DNA of 64,000 nucleotides from Jaltomata sinuosa (GCA_003996215.1 QJPP01003546.1:1-64000), one strand, 5' to 3'; counted from the stretch's first letter, positions 35,552 to 46,990 are shown. The notes: generated by a model not told the origin, from the sequence alone. A program made the numbers and translations.

Positions 35552-35645
35552 TGTGTGGTTAGTGGACAATTGAGTGTAAGTGATAGCTTGTATATGTGTG
35601 TGTGGTTAGTGGACAATTGAGTGTAAGTGATAGCTTGTATATGTG
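35552..35645 (+). repeat. 47-bp tandem duplication in A3 ORF
   Basis: Two direct copies of a 47-bp unit around 'tggacaattgagtgtaag', period 47. The other A copies have one unit. Confidence 0.92.
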
Positions 35646-36923
35646 TGAGCTTAAAGAGCCTTTACCTTGTGATGATCTTGATGACACCTTGTTGCATGAT
35701 GATGATGCCATTGTTGTGAGTGCCCAAACACTAGTTTATCCTATAGATGACTTGATTGATTCTTCTAGTAAGATCGATTTGAGTCCATCTAGTGTTAGCA
35801 CTTGTGACTTGAGTGAAAATGTATTGTCATGTAATGGGGGTAGTCAAATGCTAGTTGGATATAATGATGGTAATCATGTGTGTGATTCTTTTTAGCTTGA
35901 TATGCTACCAATTAGTGTTCATTGTGGTGTTGACCAACTTGCTTGTAATGATGACCTACTAATTGAGAAGTTGTGTGATGTGATAAATGAACCTCAATTT
36001 AGTAATGATAATGATATAGTTGGTCATATAGTTAGTCATGTAGGATCTTTAATTAGAGGTGATGATTCCTTGAGTGTTGATTCCATTTATAATTCTTGTC
36101 ATGAGGATTTTGAGGTGGAGTATGTTTTTAAGGATAATCCCTTGTTTGAGCTTGACATGACTAATGAAGATGAAATGCATAGTGATGTGTTTTGGAATGA
36201 TGGAAGTGTAGCCCCTCTTGAAGGCTACCAAGTGATTGAGAATCCACTATGGTATGATGACACACTTTCCAAAGACGAAACTCTCTTCTTGAAAGATGAT
36301 CGTATGTCTATTGGAGGGGTTAGTGGTCAAAAGGAAAGGGGTGTATGTTCTCTAATGACCACTTCATTCTTGTGTGACCCCACTCTTGATCAAGGCCTTA
36401 ATGCTTGTGGATCAAAGGGTGATTCTATATGTGGGCACACCTTGGATGAGGTTCATTTAAGTAACACCTTTCTCTACTACCTCTTTGCATATGATGATGT
36501 TCATGTTTGTATGGGATTTGTTTTATATAGAGGTAGGGGTTTCTTGGGTTGGTCCATTTGCCTTTGTGACCAAACTATGTGGGCCTTTTATATCTTTGAC
36601 CCCGGTAAACACTCATGGGTGTTTGAACCAATAGAGACACCACATTTGGTATGGTCTTATGGGGGAATAGGGAAGCAATTGTGTCTTAGGACCTTTGAGG
36701 TTTCTTTGTTCCATGATATTTCTCATAGCCGGATCCTTTGTTGTTCTATAATGCATTGCTCTTATTTGACACAAAGGATAGTTGGTTGTATTTTAAATGT
36801 GTGCCTCCTTGGCAAGTTGGTATGGTTGATAGCCCGTGTGCTAAAACTCATGCTATGAGGATATATTTGTTGTTTGTTCTTCTTATGTTTTTGCAAGGTT
36901 CGGATTCGAGGACGAATCCTTTT

Positions 36924-36937
36924 GAAGAAGGGGAGGA
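36924..36937 (+). other. A3 polypurine tract
   Basis: GAAGAAGGGGAGGA directly before the 3' LTR. Confidence 0.88.
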
Positions 36938-37545
36938 TGGTACGATCTTGGTTAGCTTGGAGCATAATTGGAGGGGCTTGTATATGAATGGTAGCTTGGA
37001 GCCTGGAGGAAGCTATGGAGAAACAAATACATAAGGCCATGGGTGATCAAGATGCCATTTGAGCAATCAAGAAGGGCCCTTGTGGGTTATTTCCAAAATA
37101 GTCACTTTTGGGCTATTTTTGTAATAGGCTATTTGTGTAAAGGCAATAACTATAAATAGTTGCCTTAGCCATTTTCATACTTAGATTTTTGATGATTGAA
37201 TTGTCTTGAATAGACTTGATATTTTAGGTTAGGATATTGATTGGGTTCAATTCCAATTATTAGTTTAGAATGAGTGATTAGGGTGGATTCCCGAATTGCT
37301 TGTGTTATCTTCTTTACTTAATTGATCATCGAGTTATCATCTTGTGGATTTAATTTGGTTTCTCATGCATTTGATTGAGTTCTCTTCTCCCTTGGTTGAT
37401 TGTTGATTCAATTAGCTTTTCTTTCTTCTATTCTCATCTCAATTTCTTCTAATTCTCATCTTAATTTCTCCACTATCTTTATTTTGTGTTGTTGAATTCC
37501 ATGTTTTCAGTATCGATTTTAGTCACTCAATTGAGATCGTTATCA
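36938..37545 (+). repeat. A3 3' LTR
   Basis: 608 bp, TGGTACGATC to GATCGTTATCA, followed by the TSD TCTAC. Confidence 0.93.
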
Positions 37546-37550
37546 TCTAC

Positions 37551-38008
37551 TACCTCTTTGCATATGATGATGTCCATGTTTGTATGGGATTTGTTTTATA
37601 TAGAGGTAGGGTTTTTTAGGGTTGGTCCATTTGCCTTTGTGACCAAACTATGTTGGCCTTTTATCTCTTTGACCCCGGTAAACACTCATGGGTGTTTGAA
37701 CCAATGGAGACACCACATTTGGTATGGTCTTATGGGGGAATAGGGAAGCAATTGTGTCTTAGTACCTTTGAGGTTTCTTTGTTCCATGATATTTCTCATA
37801 GCTGGATCCTTTGTATGTTCTACAATGCATTGCTCTTATTTGAACAAAGGATAGTTGGTTGCATTTTAAATGTGTGCCTCCTTGGCTAGTTGGTATGGTT
37901 GATAACCCGTGTGCTTAACCCACATGCTATGAGGATATGTTTGTTGTTTGTCCTTATGTTTTTGCAAGGTTCAGATTCGAGGACGAATCCTTTTGAAGTA
38001 GGGGAGGA
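37551..38008 (+). pseudogene. A1 ORF, last segment (X domain end) and PPT
   Basis: Resumes after the A3 duplication with YLFAYDDVHVCMGF, then FDPGKHSWVF, HLVWSYGGIGKQLCL, SLFHDISHSWIL and NALLLFEQR. An indel near 37615 ('gttttttagggttgg') breaks the frame. The purine tract GAAGTAGGGGAGGA (37995-38008) leads into the 3' LTR. Confidence 0.87.
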
Positions 38009-38618
38009 TGATACAATCTTGGTTAGCTTGGAGCATAATTGGAGGGTCTTCTACATATGAATGGTAGCTTGGATCCCGGAGGAAGCTATGGAGAAACAAA
38101 TACACAAGGCCACGGGTGATCAAGATGCCATTTGAGCAATCAAGAAGGGCCCTTGTGGGTTATTTCCAAAATAGTCACTTTTGAGCTATTTTTGTAATAG
38201 GCTATATGTGTAAAGGCAATAACTATAAATAGTTGCCTTAGCCATTTTCATACCTAGATTTTTGATGATTGAATTGTCTTGAATAGAATTGATATTTTAG
38301 GTTAGGATATTGATTGGGTTCAATTCCAATTATTAGTTTAGAATGAGTGATTAGGGTAGATTCCCGAATTGCTTGTGTTATCTTCTTTGCTTAATTGATC
38401 ATCGAGTTATCATCTTGTGGATTCAATTTGGTTTCTCATGTATTTGATTGAGTTCTCTTCTCCCTTGGTTGATTGTTGATTCAATTAGCCTTTCTTTCTT
38501 CTATTCTCATCTCAATTTCTTCTAATTCTCATATTAATTTCCCCATTATCTTTATTTTGTGTTGTTGAATTCCGTGTTTCCGGTATCGATTTTAGTCACT
38601 CGATTAAGATCGTTATCA
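38009..38618 (+). repeat. A1 3' LTR
   Basis: 610 bp, TGATACAATC to GATCGTTATCA, followed by the TSD AACAT. It shares the rare TGATACAATC start with A1's 5' LTR, supporting the pairing across 20 kb. Confidence 0.93.
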
Positions 38619-38838
38619 AACATATCCCAGGATGTTTCCTACCGCACTGAGCAGAAGGTGGAAAAGGTGGCCTCATCTGACTTGAACGCCCCTGGCGATA
38701 GGAACTGGATGCACCTGAACTGTGGCTTGGTCCAAGATGAGAAAAATGATCACTTTCAGCCTCCAATCTATCCATCCGGATAGGAAGGGAATGACTAGTA
38801 CCTCCCCCCACATCCGTTCCAACTCGTCGGCTTGTCAT
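38619..38838 (-). pseudogene. T1 gag remnant, continuation across A1
   Basis: Minus-strand frame with SASSS/PSAQ-rich linker and CGRKHPGIC, the first knuckle-like motif of this lineage's Gag. With the segment ending at 17371 it forms one gag interrupted by A1; the frame resumes across AACAT. The N-terminal capsid part, leader and PBS are missing, lost in a deletion that also removed part of the adjacent LTR. Confidence 0.82.
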
Positions 38839-38849
38839 TTGTCAGGTCA

Positions 38850-40995
38850 CAGGCCTTTCAGTAAACAAGGAATAGAAAAGCATGAATTAGACTTCAAAAG
38901 GATAACTTATGTTTCATGAAAAAAGTATCAGTTTTTTATAAGGCAACTTGAATCACCATAATGTAACACTTAGTTCCTTAAGACTTGTTAAGTTACCAAA
39001 TTAGCTCTCTTACAACAGAATACTCAAATTTCTTCTTTCAGAGATTTAGAGTTCCATTTCTAGATTCATGCCGATAAGGAATAAACAAGACTTAACATAC
39101 CTCGTTCCTTGCAAAGATTGCGCTTACCACAACTTGGCCTTTCCTTTATTAAGTTAATCTACAACACAAGGGTATAACGAAGCTAATATTAGCTCTTAAA
39201 TAAAATGCAACTTTGCCAAAACAATAGCTAAACATTTCCCAGGCATATTATGTATTGACATTAATTAAAGGGTGTATCGTCACACCTTTCTCCCCTATTT
39301 CAATACACATCACACACACACCAAACCACTGCCTCCAAACATATAAAATACATCAAACATCCCCTACACAACTCATCATACCGAAATACAATAGCAATAC
39401 ATTGAACCCACGGCTTCCGATCGTCATCCCGTGAGTTCTTAACAACAATTCAACAACATTTGTCCATCCGAACTTCAATCCAAAATATGATTATGGGTGT
39501 AGTACTTACCACACTTGAAGGGGTGTTTTATCCTCTTTATATTGAAGCCTTTCAAAGCTTAAGTACCCTCTACACATACACCAACAAGAGAAGAAAAATC
39601 TCTTAATTGTTACACAATTTCTAAGTGTCCAACCTTAAGAAAGGGGCTGCCATAGCTCATGTATTTCTTACCATAGGATATCCTAGCTATATGTAGTAGA
39701 TTAGTACCAAGATAATAATTTGTTTAACTCACCTTATGCTTAAATGAATCTTGATCTTTTTAGAACCCTAAAGGGAGAGAGGGGCTGTCAAGAGGAAAGA
39801 AGATAAGAGAGAATTTTTTTCCAGCTTTTTGTGATCAATATTGATCAACAAAAGGTCTGTATAAGGGGGCCTCTTTGGACAACTTTTTTTAGTAGATTTG
39901 GGCCAAAATGGGTCAAGAAACTTTGGACAAAATTATCCTTTTCTTGGGCCTCAAAAGGATTATGTTTTGTGGCTGATTTTGGGCTTCTCTTGGGTCAAAA
40001 TGTGGTCAACATTGGTGGCTACCTTTTGCAGTTGTTTGGGCCAGATTTTGTTGTACTTTGATGGGCCAACTTTAAGCCTCATTTGGGCTACCATTAGGTC
40101 TAATAATCTATGGTGTTGCTGCCCATAATTGGCCCTCAAAACTTAGTTTGTTAGCGTAGGTAGGTGATGCACCCACGGTACGATCTTGGTTAGCTTGGAG
40201 CATAATTGGAGGGGCTTGTATATGAATGGTAGCTTGGAGCCCAGAGGAAGCTATGGAGCAACAAATACATAAGGCCATGGGTGATCAAGATGCCATTTGA
40301 GCAATCAAGAAGGGCCCTTGTGGGTTATTTCCAAAATAGTCACTTTTGGGTTATTTTTGTAATAGGCTATTTGTGTAAAGGCAATAACTATAAATAGTTG
40401 CCTTAGCCATTTTCATACTTAGATTTTTGATGATTGAATTGTCTTGAAAAGACTTGATATTTTAGGTTAGGATATTGATTGGGTTCAATTCCAATTATTA
40501 GTTTAGAATGAGTGATTAGGGTGGATTCCCCAATTGCTTGTGTTATCTTCTTTGCTTAATTGATCATCGAGTTATCATTTTGTGGATTCAATTTGGTTTC
40601 TCATGCATTTGATTGAGTTCTCTTCTCCCTTGGTTGATTGTTGATTCAATTAGCTTTTCTTTCTTCTATTCTCATCTCAATTTCTTCTAATTCTCATCTT
40701 AATTTCTCCACTATCTTTATTTTGTGTTGTTGAATTTCGTGTTTCCGATATTGATTTTAGTCACTCGATTGAGATCGTTATCACACTTGTCACCTAAGAG
40801 CTTAGATAAGTCAAACAAGCACCTCACTTGTTTTATCTTATTTTCAAAACCCTCATTCTTATACTTATCTTAACACTTATATACATTTTACCATTTCAAA
40901 TTCTAGGCCATAGTACCCCTTTACAATCTCGATCTGAAGTACCTTTGTCAATATTAACTTAGTCATATAGGTTTTGAAAGGTACGGGATATTACA
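38850..40995 (-). repeat. T1 5' LTR (minus sense), interrupted by a solo LTR
   Basis: Matches 12080-13485 apart from small indels and the A-family solo LTR at 40177-40783. It ends '...ggtacgggatattaca' at 40995, equivalent to T1's other LTR end at 13485. The left limit is approximate because about 600 bp of LTR are missing relative to 11462-12080. No gene. Confidence 0.82.
40177..40783 (+). repeat. A-family solo LTR inside T1 LTR
   Basis: About 607 bp, GGTACGATC...GATCGTTATCA, closest to the A3 LTRs. The uninterrupted target is visible at 13262 ('atgcacctacttgtcacc'). Only CAC is repeated at the two flanks, and the terminal T of TGG is absent, so the usual 5-bp duplication is not clean. It probably arose by recombination between two LTRs. 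Confidence 0.87.
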
Positions 40996-41520
40996 AGTAA
41001 AGGCGATAGAGTGTGATTGTACCATTTGGGCAAGGCTTCCTAGATTATATCTCAACTCCTTAATGACTCCATTAGTAGACTCTACCTTCTCCAACATTCT
41101 CACGAGCATACTTTCAATTCTAAAGCCCCTATTTTGTTCGTTCCAACCTTGATTCCCATGATCTTGTCTCCCCACATATTAGGGACTTCCATGGGAACCC
41201 ATCTCGTGGTCTGCCGAACATACCCTTCACTACCTTCATTTGAACCATCTACTTCCTCCACTAACCTCACGGCCCCAACAACACCAATGGTGTTGACTAT
41301 TTCAAGATGGTGATCCACTACACTCATTGCCATGAATTCAAGAAGTGTGGTGGCGATTGATAGCTCTCTATATCTTCGCACATAACTCTTAACCTAATCC
41401 TTGCTCTCTTTAGCAGAGGTTGCATCCATTGCTCCCTCGGCTTCCCAAATATCCAACTTATGACCTAACAAGGTCTCAATCTTAAGTGCACATGGGTTGA
41501 GTGAGAAGTACTGGGAATAT
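40996..41520 (-). pseudogene. H1 gag fragment, Athila/Tat-like
   Basis: Minus-strand stretches include SMLVRMLEKVESTNGVIKEL, then LGSLAQMVQSHSIAF, a pattern I associate with the C-terminal region of plant Athila/Tat-type Gag. An upstream frame begins near 41381. T1's LTR interrupts it at 40995/40996 inside this conserved stretch, showing that T1 inserted into H1. Short, with frame breaks. Confidence 0.6.
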
Positions 41521-41653
41521 GTGCTTGAGGAATGTCTACATGCAGCCAAGCACAAACGACAAACCAAATAAAAAGAATAACACCCTCCAAAGTGATTTCA
41601 ATTCACAATCAAAACATCTAATTATTAACCTTCCCTGGCAACGACGCCATTTT
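41521..41653 (-). other. H1 leader and tRNA-Asp-like PBS
   Basis: The minus strand reads TGGCGTCGTTGCCAGGG at 41649-41633, close to the TGGCGCCGTTGCCGGGG type that complements a tRNA-Asp 3' end. It lies four bases from the LTR end at 41654. Confidence 0.72.
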
Positions 41654-43158
41654 TGATAACACTTAAGTTTACTCTCCTAGATGGAGGTATCGGCAATCAT
41701 TAGAGCAAAAAACATTTATATATTCTCGAAGGGAGTCGAGGTCGATCCCACAGGGAATTGGTAACTAGCAAAGTTGATTGTAAAGAAAAAACTTCACAAT
41801 GAGAGTAGTATGTTTGCAAACAATAAAAGTAAAGCAAGGGGGAATTGGAAAATTTGTCACCATTCACAATTTAAAGTAAGACAATAAAATAAAAGCTGGT
41901 GTAAACAATGAGAGATACCGACTAGGGATGTGTGTCAAATCAGACTCAAATACTGGTTAGGGTGTTTGCTCATTCATGTAAATTCTCGCTAGATGACATG
42001 GATAGCATTGGTTTTAAGTATGCTTGTTAATCTCTCAATCAAACAATCATATATCCAACGATTTTTATTTAGACACCATTGCTTAGGCAATAACCAACCA
42101 ACATATTCTTGGGGAGGTCACACTATTTCTAGCTTAGACCCTTAAATGGGTGTTTTTGACGAATTGAGTTATTTCTAGCCTCAATCTAAGCGGAATCCCA
42201 AGTACCTACTAGCAATTTCACATCCAAAATTGTAAACTCCTTTCTTAAGCAATAACACAACCAAGTAAAGTAAATCAATATTTACAACCATCAATTTTAG
42301 AGTTAAAATATGGTGAAATTACTAGACCCATGTCATATTAGCAATTATAAACACAAATTAGCAACACCCATACCCATTTATCAAGCACCCATTATCAACA
42401 ATCCCTAGACAAAAGATTTAGCTACTCATGCTAAAGGAATAAAGAACTATACCAAATGGATAAGTCAAATTCCCTTTCATTCAAGCTAAATATTAAATAT
42501 CAAAGCTCAGTTTGTACAAGAATGGTAATTCTAAGAGTTAGGAAGACGTAGTTGGAGTGAAACCCTCTTTTTCCTCTTGGAGAGAAAACTTGCTCACTAC
42601 TCAAAGCTATTCAATTCTCTTTCTAAAACTATCTAAAAATATGCCTGAAATGGGTTTAAGAATTTTCCCAAAATGTCACACCAAATTGGATAAAAATGCC
42701 CTTCGGGAGCTGTGCAACGCAATGTGCGGTTCACACGTCTTGATATGCATGTCACACAACTTTGTTTAGTGTACCAGTGACTTGTTTTGACTTAAGAGCT
42801 CCATGCAAAGTGGGGGTGCGGTTCACACCATGCAATGTGCGCATCACACAGCGACCGCACCCCTTAATAGATCTTTCAGCTAACTCTGAGCTTCATGCAG
42901 TGGGAGGTGCAGACCGCACCAATGACTCTACGTGTCACACGAGGTCTGCAGCCTTAAGCAGAATCTTCATCTTGTTTGATCACTTCACACTTCAACTCAT
43001 TTTAGGCTCTTTTTGGGTCCATTTCCTTGTTTTCTATATTTGATCACAAATACTTGCATACACATCAATAAAAGTCATAAGAACCTCTAAATCTTATCAA
43101 AACATAACAATAATTCATGATTAATGGCTAAATGAGTTGGTAGATTACTGACTCATCA
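41654..43158 (-). repeat. H1 5' LTR
   Basis: Plus-strand start TGATAACACTTAAG, then 'gtcgaggtcgatcccacagggaatt', a block common in Athila/Tat-type LTRs. The right boundary (near '...ctgactcatca') is approximate. It contains GC-rich 'gtgcggttcacac' repeats and a hairpin at 42813-42863. No gene; small ORFs are incidental. Confidence 0.65.
42813..42863. repeat. Inverted repeat in H1 LTR
   Basis: Ten-base arms GGGGTGCGGT (42813-42822) and ACCGCACCCC (42854-42863) with a 31-nt loop, inside a region of repeated 'gtgcg' and 'cacac' motifs. Confidence 0.8.
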
Positions 43159-43705
43159 TGCAGCAAGTTTGAACATGCTTTAGCATGTCTAAAGCATGTA
43201 TGGCACAGGTGCCCATTCAATGGGCCAAATTTGAAGTCTTTCAAGGACACTTTTTGTCCTTTATGTACAACTTTTTGTCCTTTATGTGTACAAGGCAAAC
43301 TATATAATAGATGCCTTAGTCATTTTCATTCCTTACATTATGTTAAATATTGATGAATGCCTTTAAAAGCTTGTAGTTGATAATCTAGTTTGTACTGCTT
43401 AGCCATTGGGTGAATTTCCTAATTTAGTTCTTCTATTAGGTGGATTTCTAGTAGATTTAGTTGAGTAATTAGTAGTGGATTCTCTTGATTTCTTGTCAAC
43501 TTTTTTGTTTGATTAATAATATAGAGTAATCCGTTTGTGGATTCATTGGGTTCTCTTTTGTTTGATTGAGGAATTATTATTTGTTGATTGAGTTCAATTG
43601 GGAGGTGAGAGTATAGAGTCCCTTGTTGCCCATAATCCACATATCTTTTTTTAATTCTATTCTACATTTGGATTTAAATTAGTCTCTCTAATTAAGATTT
43701 TATCA
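43159..43705 (+). repeat. C 5' LTR (left limit approximate)
   Basis: Ends GATTTTATCA two bases before the PBS. The left end is placed at TGCAGCAAG, but TGACTCATC at 43149 is an alternative. It contains 'ctatataatagatgccttagtcattttc' (TATA region, similar to A) and 'caattgggaggtgagagt...cccttgttgcccataat' (similar to B). Confidence 0.7.
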
Positions 43706-43707
43706 TT

Positions 43708-43719
43708 TGGTATCAGAGC
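43708..43719 (+). other. C primer binding site
   Basis: TGGTATCAGAGC, canonical initiator tRNA-Met complement, two bases after the LTR end. Confidence 0.93.
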
Positions 43720-45048
43720 TCAGGCTAAAAGATTTTTCCAAAAATTCTTAATCCTAGGTTCATAAATCTAAAAATAAAAAAATTGAGTGAACAACATTTT
43801 TGGAAAATTTCAAAAAAACAATTGTTTGATTTGAGTCTTGTTTGAAGTTTCTGATACTAGATTTGTATTCTCTAGTATCAATTAATTCTAGATATGATAT
43901 TTGAGCTTGTTTGAAGTTTAATTAAAGGTTTGTCCATTGCTGGGATAAGAAGCTTGATGAACCAGTTCATGAGTTTCATATATCTGGATTGATTAGAGGC
44001 TTCTAATGTTTTGGGTTTTGATCTCCTAGTCATAAGGAGCTCGAATCTCAAATTTTGGAGCATTTGGCTGAAGGTTGAAGGATATACCATTTTTGAAGTT
44101 TGAAGAACACAAAATGGGTCTCTTTTATTTGGTTTGAAATCGATCCTAATTTGTACTGGGCTTTGATCTCTATATCAAGGAGAGGCTAGGCTTCAAATTT
44201 GGGGTCAATCCGAGTAACATTGAGAGAGTTGGAAATTTGAAATTCATAAATTGTTCTTGGTGTTCTTCAAGGGAATTGTTGAAGAAGAAGGTTGGAAAAG
44301 GTGGTTACATCTAAAGAAGGAAGACAAAAAAAGAGTACTTGTGTTGGTACAAAAATAAATTTATCAAAAAGGGCAAGTACTAGGAAAAAGCAAGTACAAA
44401 AATTAGAGAAAAGAACAAAAATCGAAGGCTTTAGGTGTCTGTTTTGTGGAACCTGCACCTTGACACTTGCGTTTAGCAAGTGGAGCGGAGGTGTGGAGAA
44501 ATTGTTTCTACTTTGAACATGTGTTTCAACTTCTTGCCACAGGTTGGAACATGATACAACAGTTGAAGGGTTGGTGCAGATTTTTGGAACTTAGATTTTC
44601 TAACATGATACAACAGTTGAAGGGTTGGTGCAGATTTTTGGAACTTCGATTTTCTCCAATGAATCTCAGGTTCTAACGTCTTAGTTTCTTTTCTTTGATT
44701 CTTCTTATCATCTAGAAATCTTAAGACTAATTAATAACAATTAATTGGTCTACTTATTTGTGATTACCTCTCTTGTGTCTGTTTCTATTTCATGTAAATT
44801 CTTTTGAGCTTTTATCATTCAAGCAATCGGTGAAAAACTTCTTGGCTCTGTCCATTTGATTTTGAGTCGTACTTTATTTGAATGACAAGAATACATTCCT
44901 CCATAAAGTATAGGTGACCTTGTGACTTGGTTGAGCGAAGGAAGTTCACTATCAATCTTGGGAAGATGCATAAAAGAAAAGGTGAGTGCTCACATATGAG
45001 AGGTGTGTGGAACTTTACTACTAATCTCGTTTGTTGAATTTTGCAGGT
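43720..45048 (+). other. C leader with 54-bp duplication and predicted intron
   Basis: Untranslated leader related to the A/B leaders near the PBS. A 54-bp tandem duplication covers about 44548-44655 ('acatgatacaacagttgaag' in each unit). An intron-like segment at 44982-45046 (GTGAGT...CTACTAATC...TTTTGCAG, 65 nt) precedes the coding region. Confidence 0.75.
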
Positions 45049-46990
45049 AAAAAGTCTAAATCAATTGATTATGCTCATGAAAGGGAGAGTTCCCTCAATG
45101 TTAAAGAGGCCTTGGAAAAACTCACTAGGCAAATAACGGTGATGAATGGGAGGCTTGAAATTTGTGAGAATACGAGGGTGCATGATGAGGTACCTAATGG
45201 GGAGGAATCACCTTATACTTCACAATAGTCAGGATCAAATAGGAATCAAAATTCCTCAATGACGATTACTCCAGGGCAAGAACATGAGTTATGCTACCCC
45301 CAAATCACTCAAAATTATACCCCACATAACCAACAACCCCCTATCCAAATGTCTAACTTTCTGAACAATATTAGACAAAACCCTCCTTATCCAAATTGCC
45401 AACCAAATTACCCAATATAAGAGGAAAGTTCTTTTGTAGCAAACCAAAACCGAGATCCACTCCAAAATGCAACATGCATGTACCACATTACCATAACCAA
45501 GAGCCTTACCAAAATAATCAATTCCAAAATCTACTCTTTGAAGAGATGTATGAGGAAGCAAATGTTAATAGGTATTGGGATGGACCTCAACATGGGGGTC
45601 GACATGGTTATGGTGCATTGATAGAAAAGTGCAACTCAGAGGCTATGGTTGAAATCAAGGATCAAGATGGCAAAGGAATAGGGATCGATGTGATTGGTAT
45701 GATAATTGAAATATTGACTGTTATGGTAACCAAGGTGATAGATATGATGGTCACTATGAGGAAAGATATGGTGATCATCAAGGAAATCGTGACCAAGGAA
45801 GAAGGTTAAACACCATCAAGATTAGTCTTCAAGGTTCAAAGGTAGTAGCGATCCAGAAAAGTTTCTTGAGTGGAAATTTCAAAGAGAAAGGATCTTCCTC
45901 GCCAACAATATTTTTGATGTGCTAAAACCCAAATATGTCATTACTCAATTTGAGGGTTATGCATCCACATGGTGGGAGTCCAAGATGAGAGAATGAGGCT
46001 GAGATCTCATTTATGACTTGCTTACACGGCAAGAATGAATAGCACTTATGGAGGTGAGGTATGTGACTCCGACTTATCATCAAGAGGTTCTTAAGAAGGT
46101 TTACATGCATCAACAAAGTGCTAAAAGTGTTAAGGAGTACTATGATGAGTTTGAAAGTTTGAGATTGAAGTCCAAGCTTGATGAACCTACACTCAACACG
46201 GTGATATGATTTGTTGCCTACTTGAAACAAGACATCTCAAAGACGATGAGACTTAAACACTATGCAAGCTTGGAAGAAGCATATCATGATGCCTCAAAAG
46301 TAGAGGTCAACTTGAAAGAAGAGAAGCCCTTCAAAGAAAAAGGTACTACAACTTTCTCATGGAATAAAAGTAATGACAAGTGGAAATCTTCTACCACTTG
46401 GGAGTACACCAAGGGTAGTGGTCAAGCTTCCCAAGCACAGGTCGACACAGCAAAGTGGAATGACATGGCTAAGGAAGGTAACTAATCAAAACCTAACTTT
46501 CCTCGTCCTTCTACTATTCAATGCTTTAGATGTCAAGGAAGGGGACACATTGCTAGTGAGTGCCCCAATCGAAGGACAATTATTGCTTTCAAGGATGGAT
46601 ACCATACCCAAAATGATGAAGAGTGTGGTGAAGAGAGTGGGGAGGATTCTCCCAAAGGTGATGATGATAAAACACCTTTGGAGGGTGATAAGCATTAGTT
46701 AGTGGAGCGAATTAATTTTGCATCTCTAATGAATAGAGGAGCACCTCTAGAGTGTGATGATTATGAGATATTGCAAGTAAATGTGAACTTATCTTGTGTT
46801 GTGAGACAAATCCTTGGAGCTATTGCCAAAAAGGATCTTGATCAATGAGAGAATATGTTTCATGCTAGGTGCAAGATTGTGGATAAGGTTTGTTCCTTGA
46901 TAATTGATAGTGGGAGTTGCACGAATGTTGTGAGTGACACATTTGTGGAATGAATGCAGCTTCTTACAAAGAAGCATCCTAGTTCTTACA
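45049..46990 (+). pseudogene. C gag and protease, decayed
   Basis: The N-terminal coiled region EALEKLTRQITVMNGRLE follows the intron acceptor. Capsid-like FQRERIFLANNIF and QFEGYASTWWESK lie near 45880-45990. The zinc knuckle CFRCQGRGHIASEC is at about 46519-46560, and the intact protease motif LIIDSGSCTNVV at about 46898-46935. Stops and frameshifts are scattered throughout (for example near 45226, 45418, 45994, 46208, 46484 and 46846). The sequence departs from the family after LLTKKHPSSYMV, near 47025. Confidence 0.82.

Larger units (their letters stand above)
34385..36937 (+). pseudogene. A3 ORF (Y and X domains), three breaks
   Basis: ATG at 34385 (MSSIASESFEGESYEG). The acidic N-terminus, basic patch and LRIKELGDAIQRGVDKVIRW helix are present. 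Breaks: a TGA at 34916-34918 (AGA in relatives, after a G-to-C/T change), a 47-bp tandem duplication at 35552-35645 that shifts the frame, and a TAG at 35893 (GAG in relatives). The C-terminal X block (36460-36900) is well kept: NTFLYYLFAYDDVHVCMGF, FYIFDPGKHSWVF, VWSYGGIGKQLCL. The last residues DSRTNPFEEGED are encoded by the PPT, and one frame continues into the LTR. Function unknown. Confidence 0.87.
32646..37545 (+). mobile_element. A3: A-family element nested in A1, TSD TCTAC
   Basis: 608-bp LTRs at 32646-33253 and 36938-37545, starting TGGTACGATC, flanked by TCTAC at 32641-32645 and 37546-37550. By my count they differ at about 12 positions (2%). PBS, leader, A-type ORF and PPT are all present. 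Its leader is partly of B type (see findings). The TGGTACG start and 'cttgtatatgaatggtag' are shared with the solo LTR at 40177, which defines a subfamily. Confidence 0.94.
17372..38618 (+). mobile_element. A1: A-family non-autonomous LTR element carrying three nested elements
   Basis: LTRs 17372-17981 and 38009-38618 are both 610 bp and are flanked by the 5-bp duplication AACAT (17367-17371 and 38619-38623). Inside lie B2, A2 and A3, each with its own TSD. Removing them leaves about 5.36 kb: leader, one long A-type ORF and PPT. The LTRs of A1 differ from each other visibly more than those of B2 or A3, consistent with A1 being the older host. The ORF has a nonsense change (CAA to TAA at 25733), another at 31782 (CAA to TAA) and a +1 shift near 32386. 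Confidence 0.93.

Noticed and set aside
36460..36700. X block as a decayed RNase H (pattern 'YDD...GFVLYRG' resembling 'CDAS..G.G.VL')
   Set aside because: The resemblance covers a few residues only; the Glu and later Asp motifs are missing, and position and neighbours differ from E's clear RNase H.
43708..43719. TGGTATCAGAGC sites as tRNA gene ends
   Set aside because: Each lies two or three bases inside an LTR end and has no tRNA body; they are primer binding sites.
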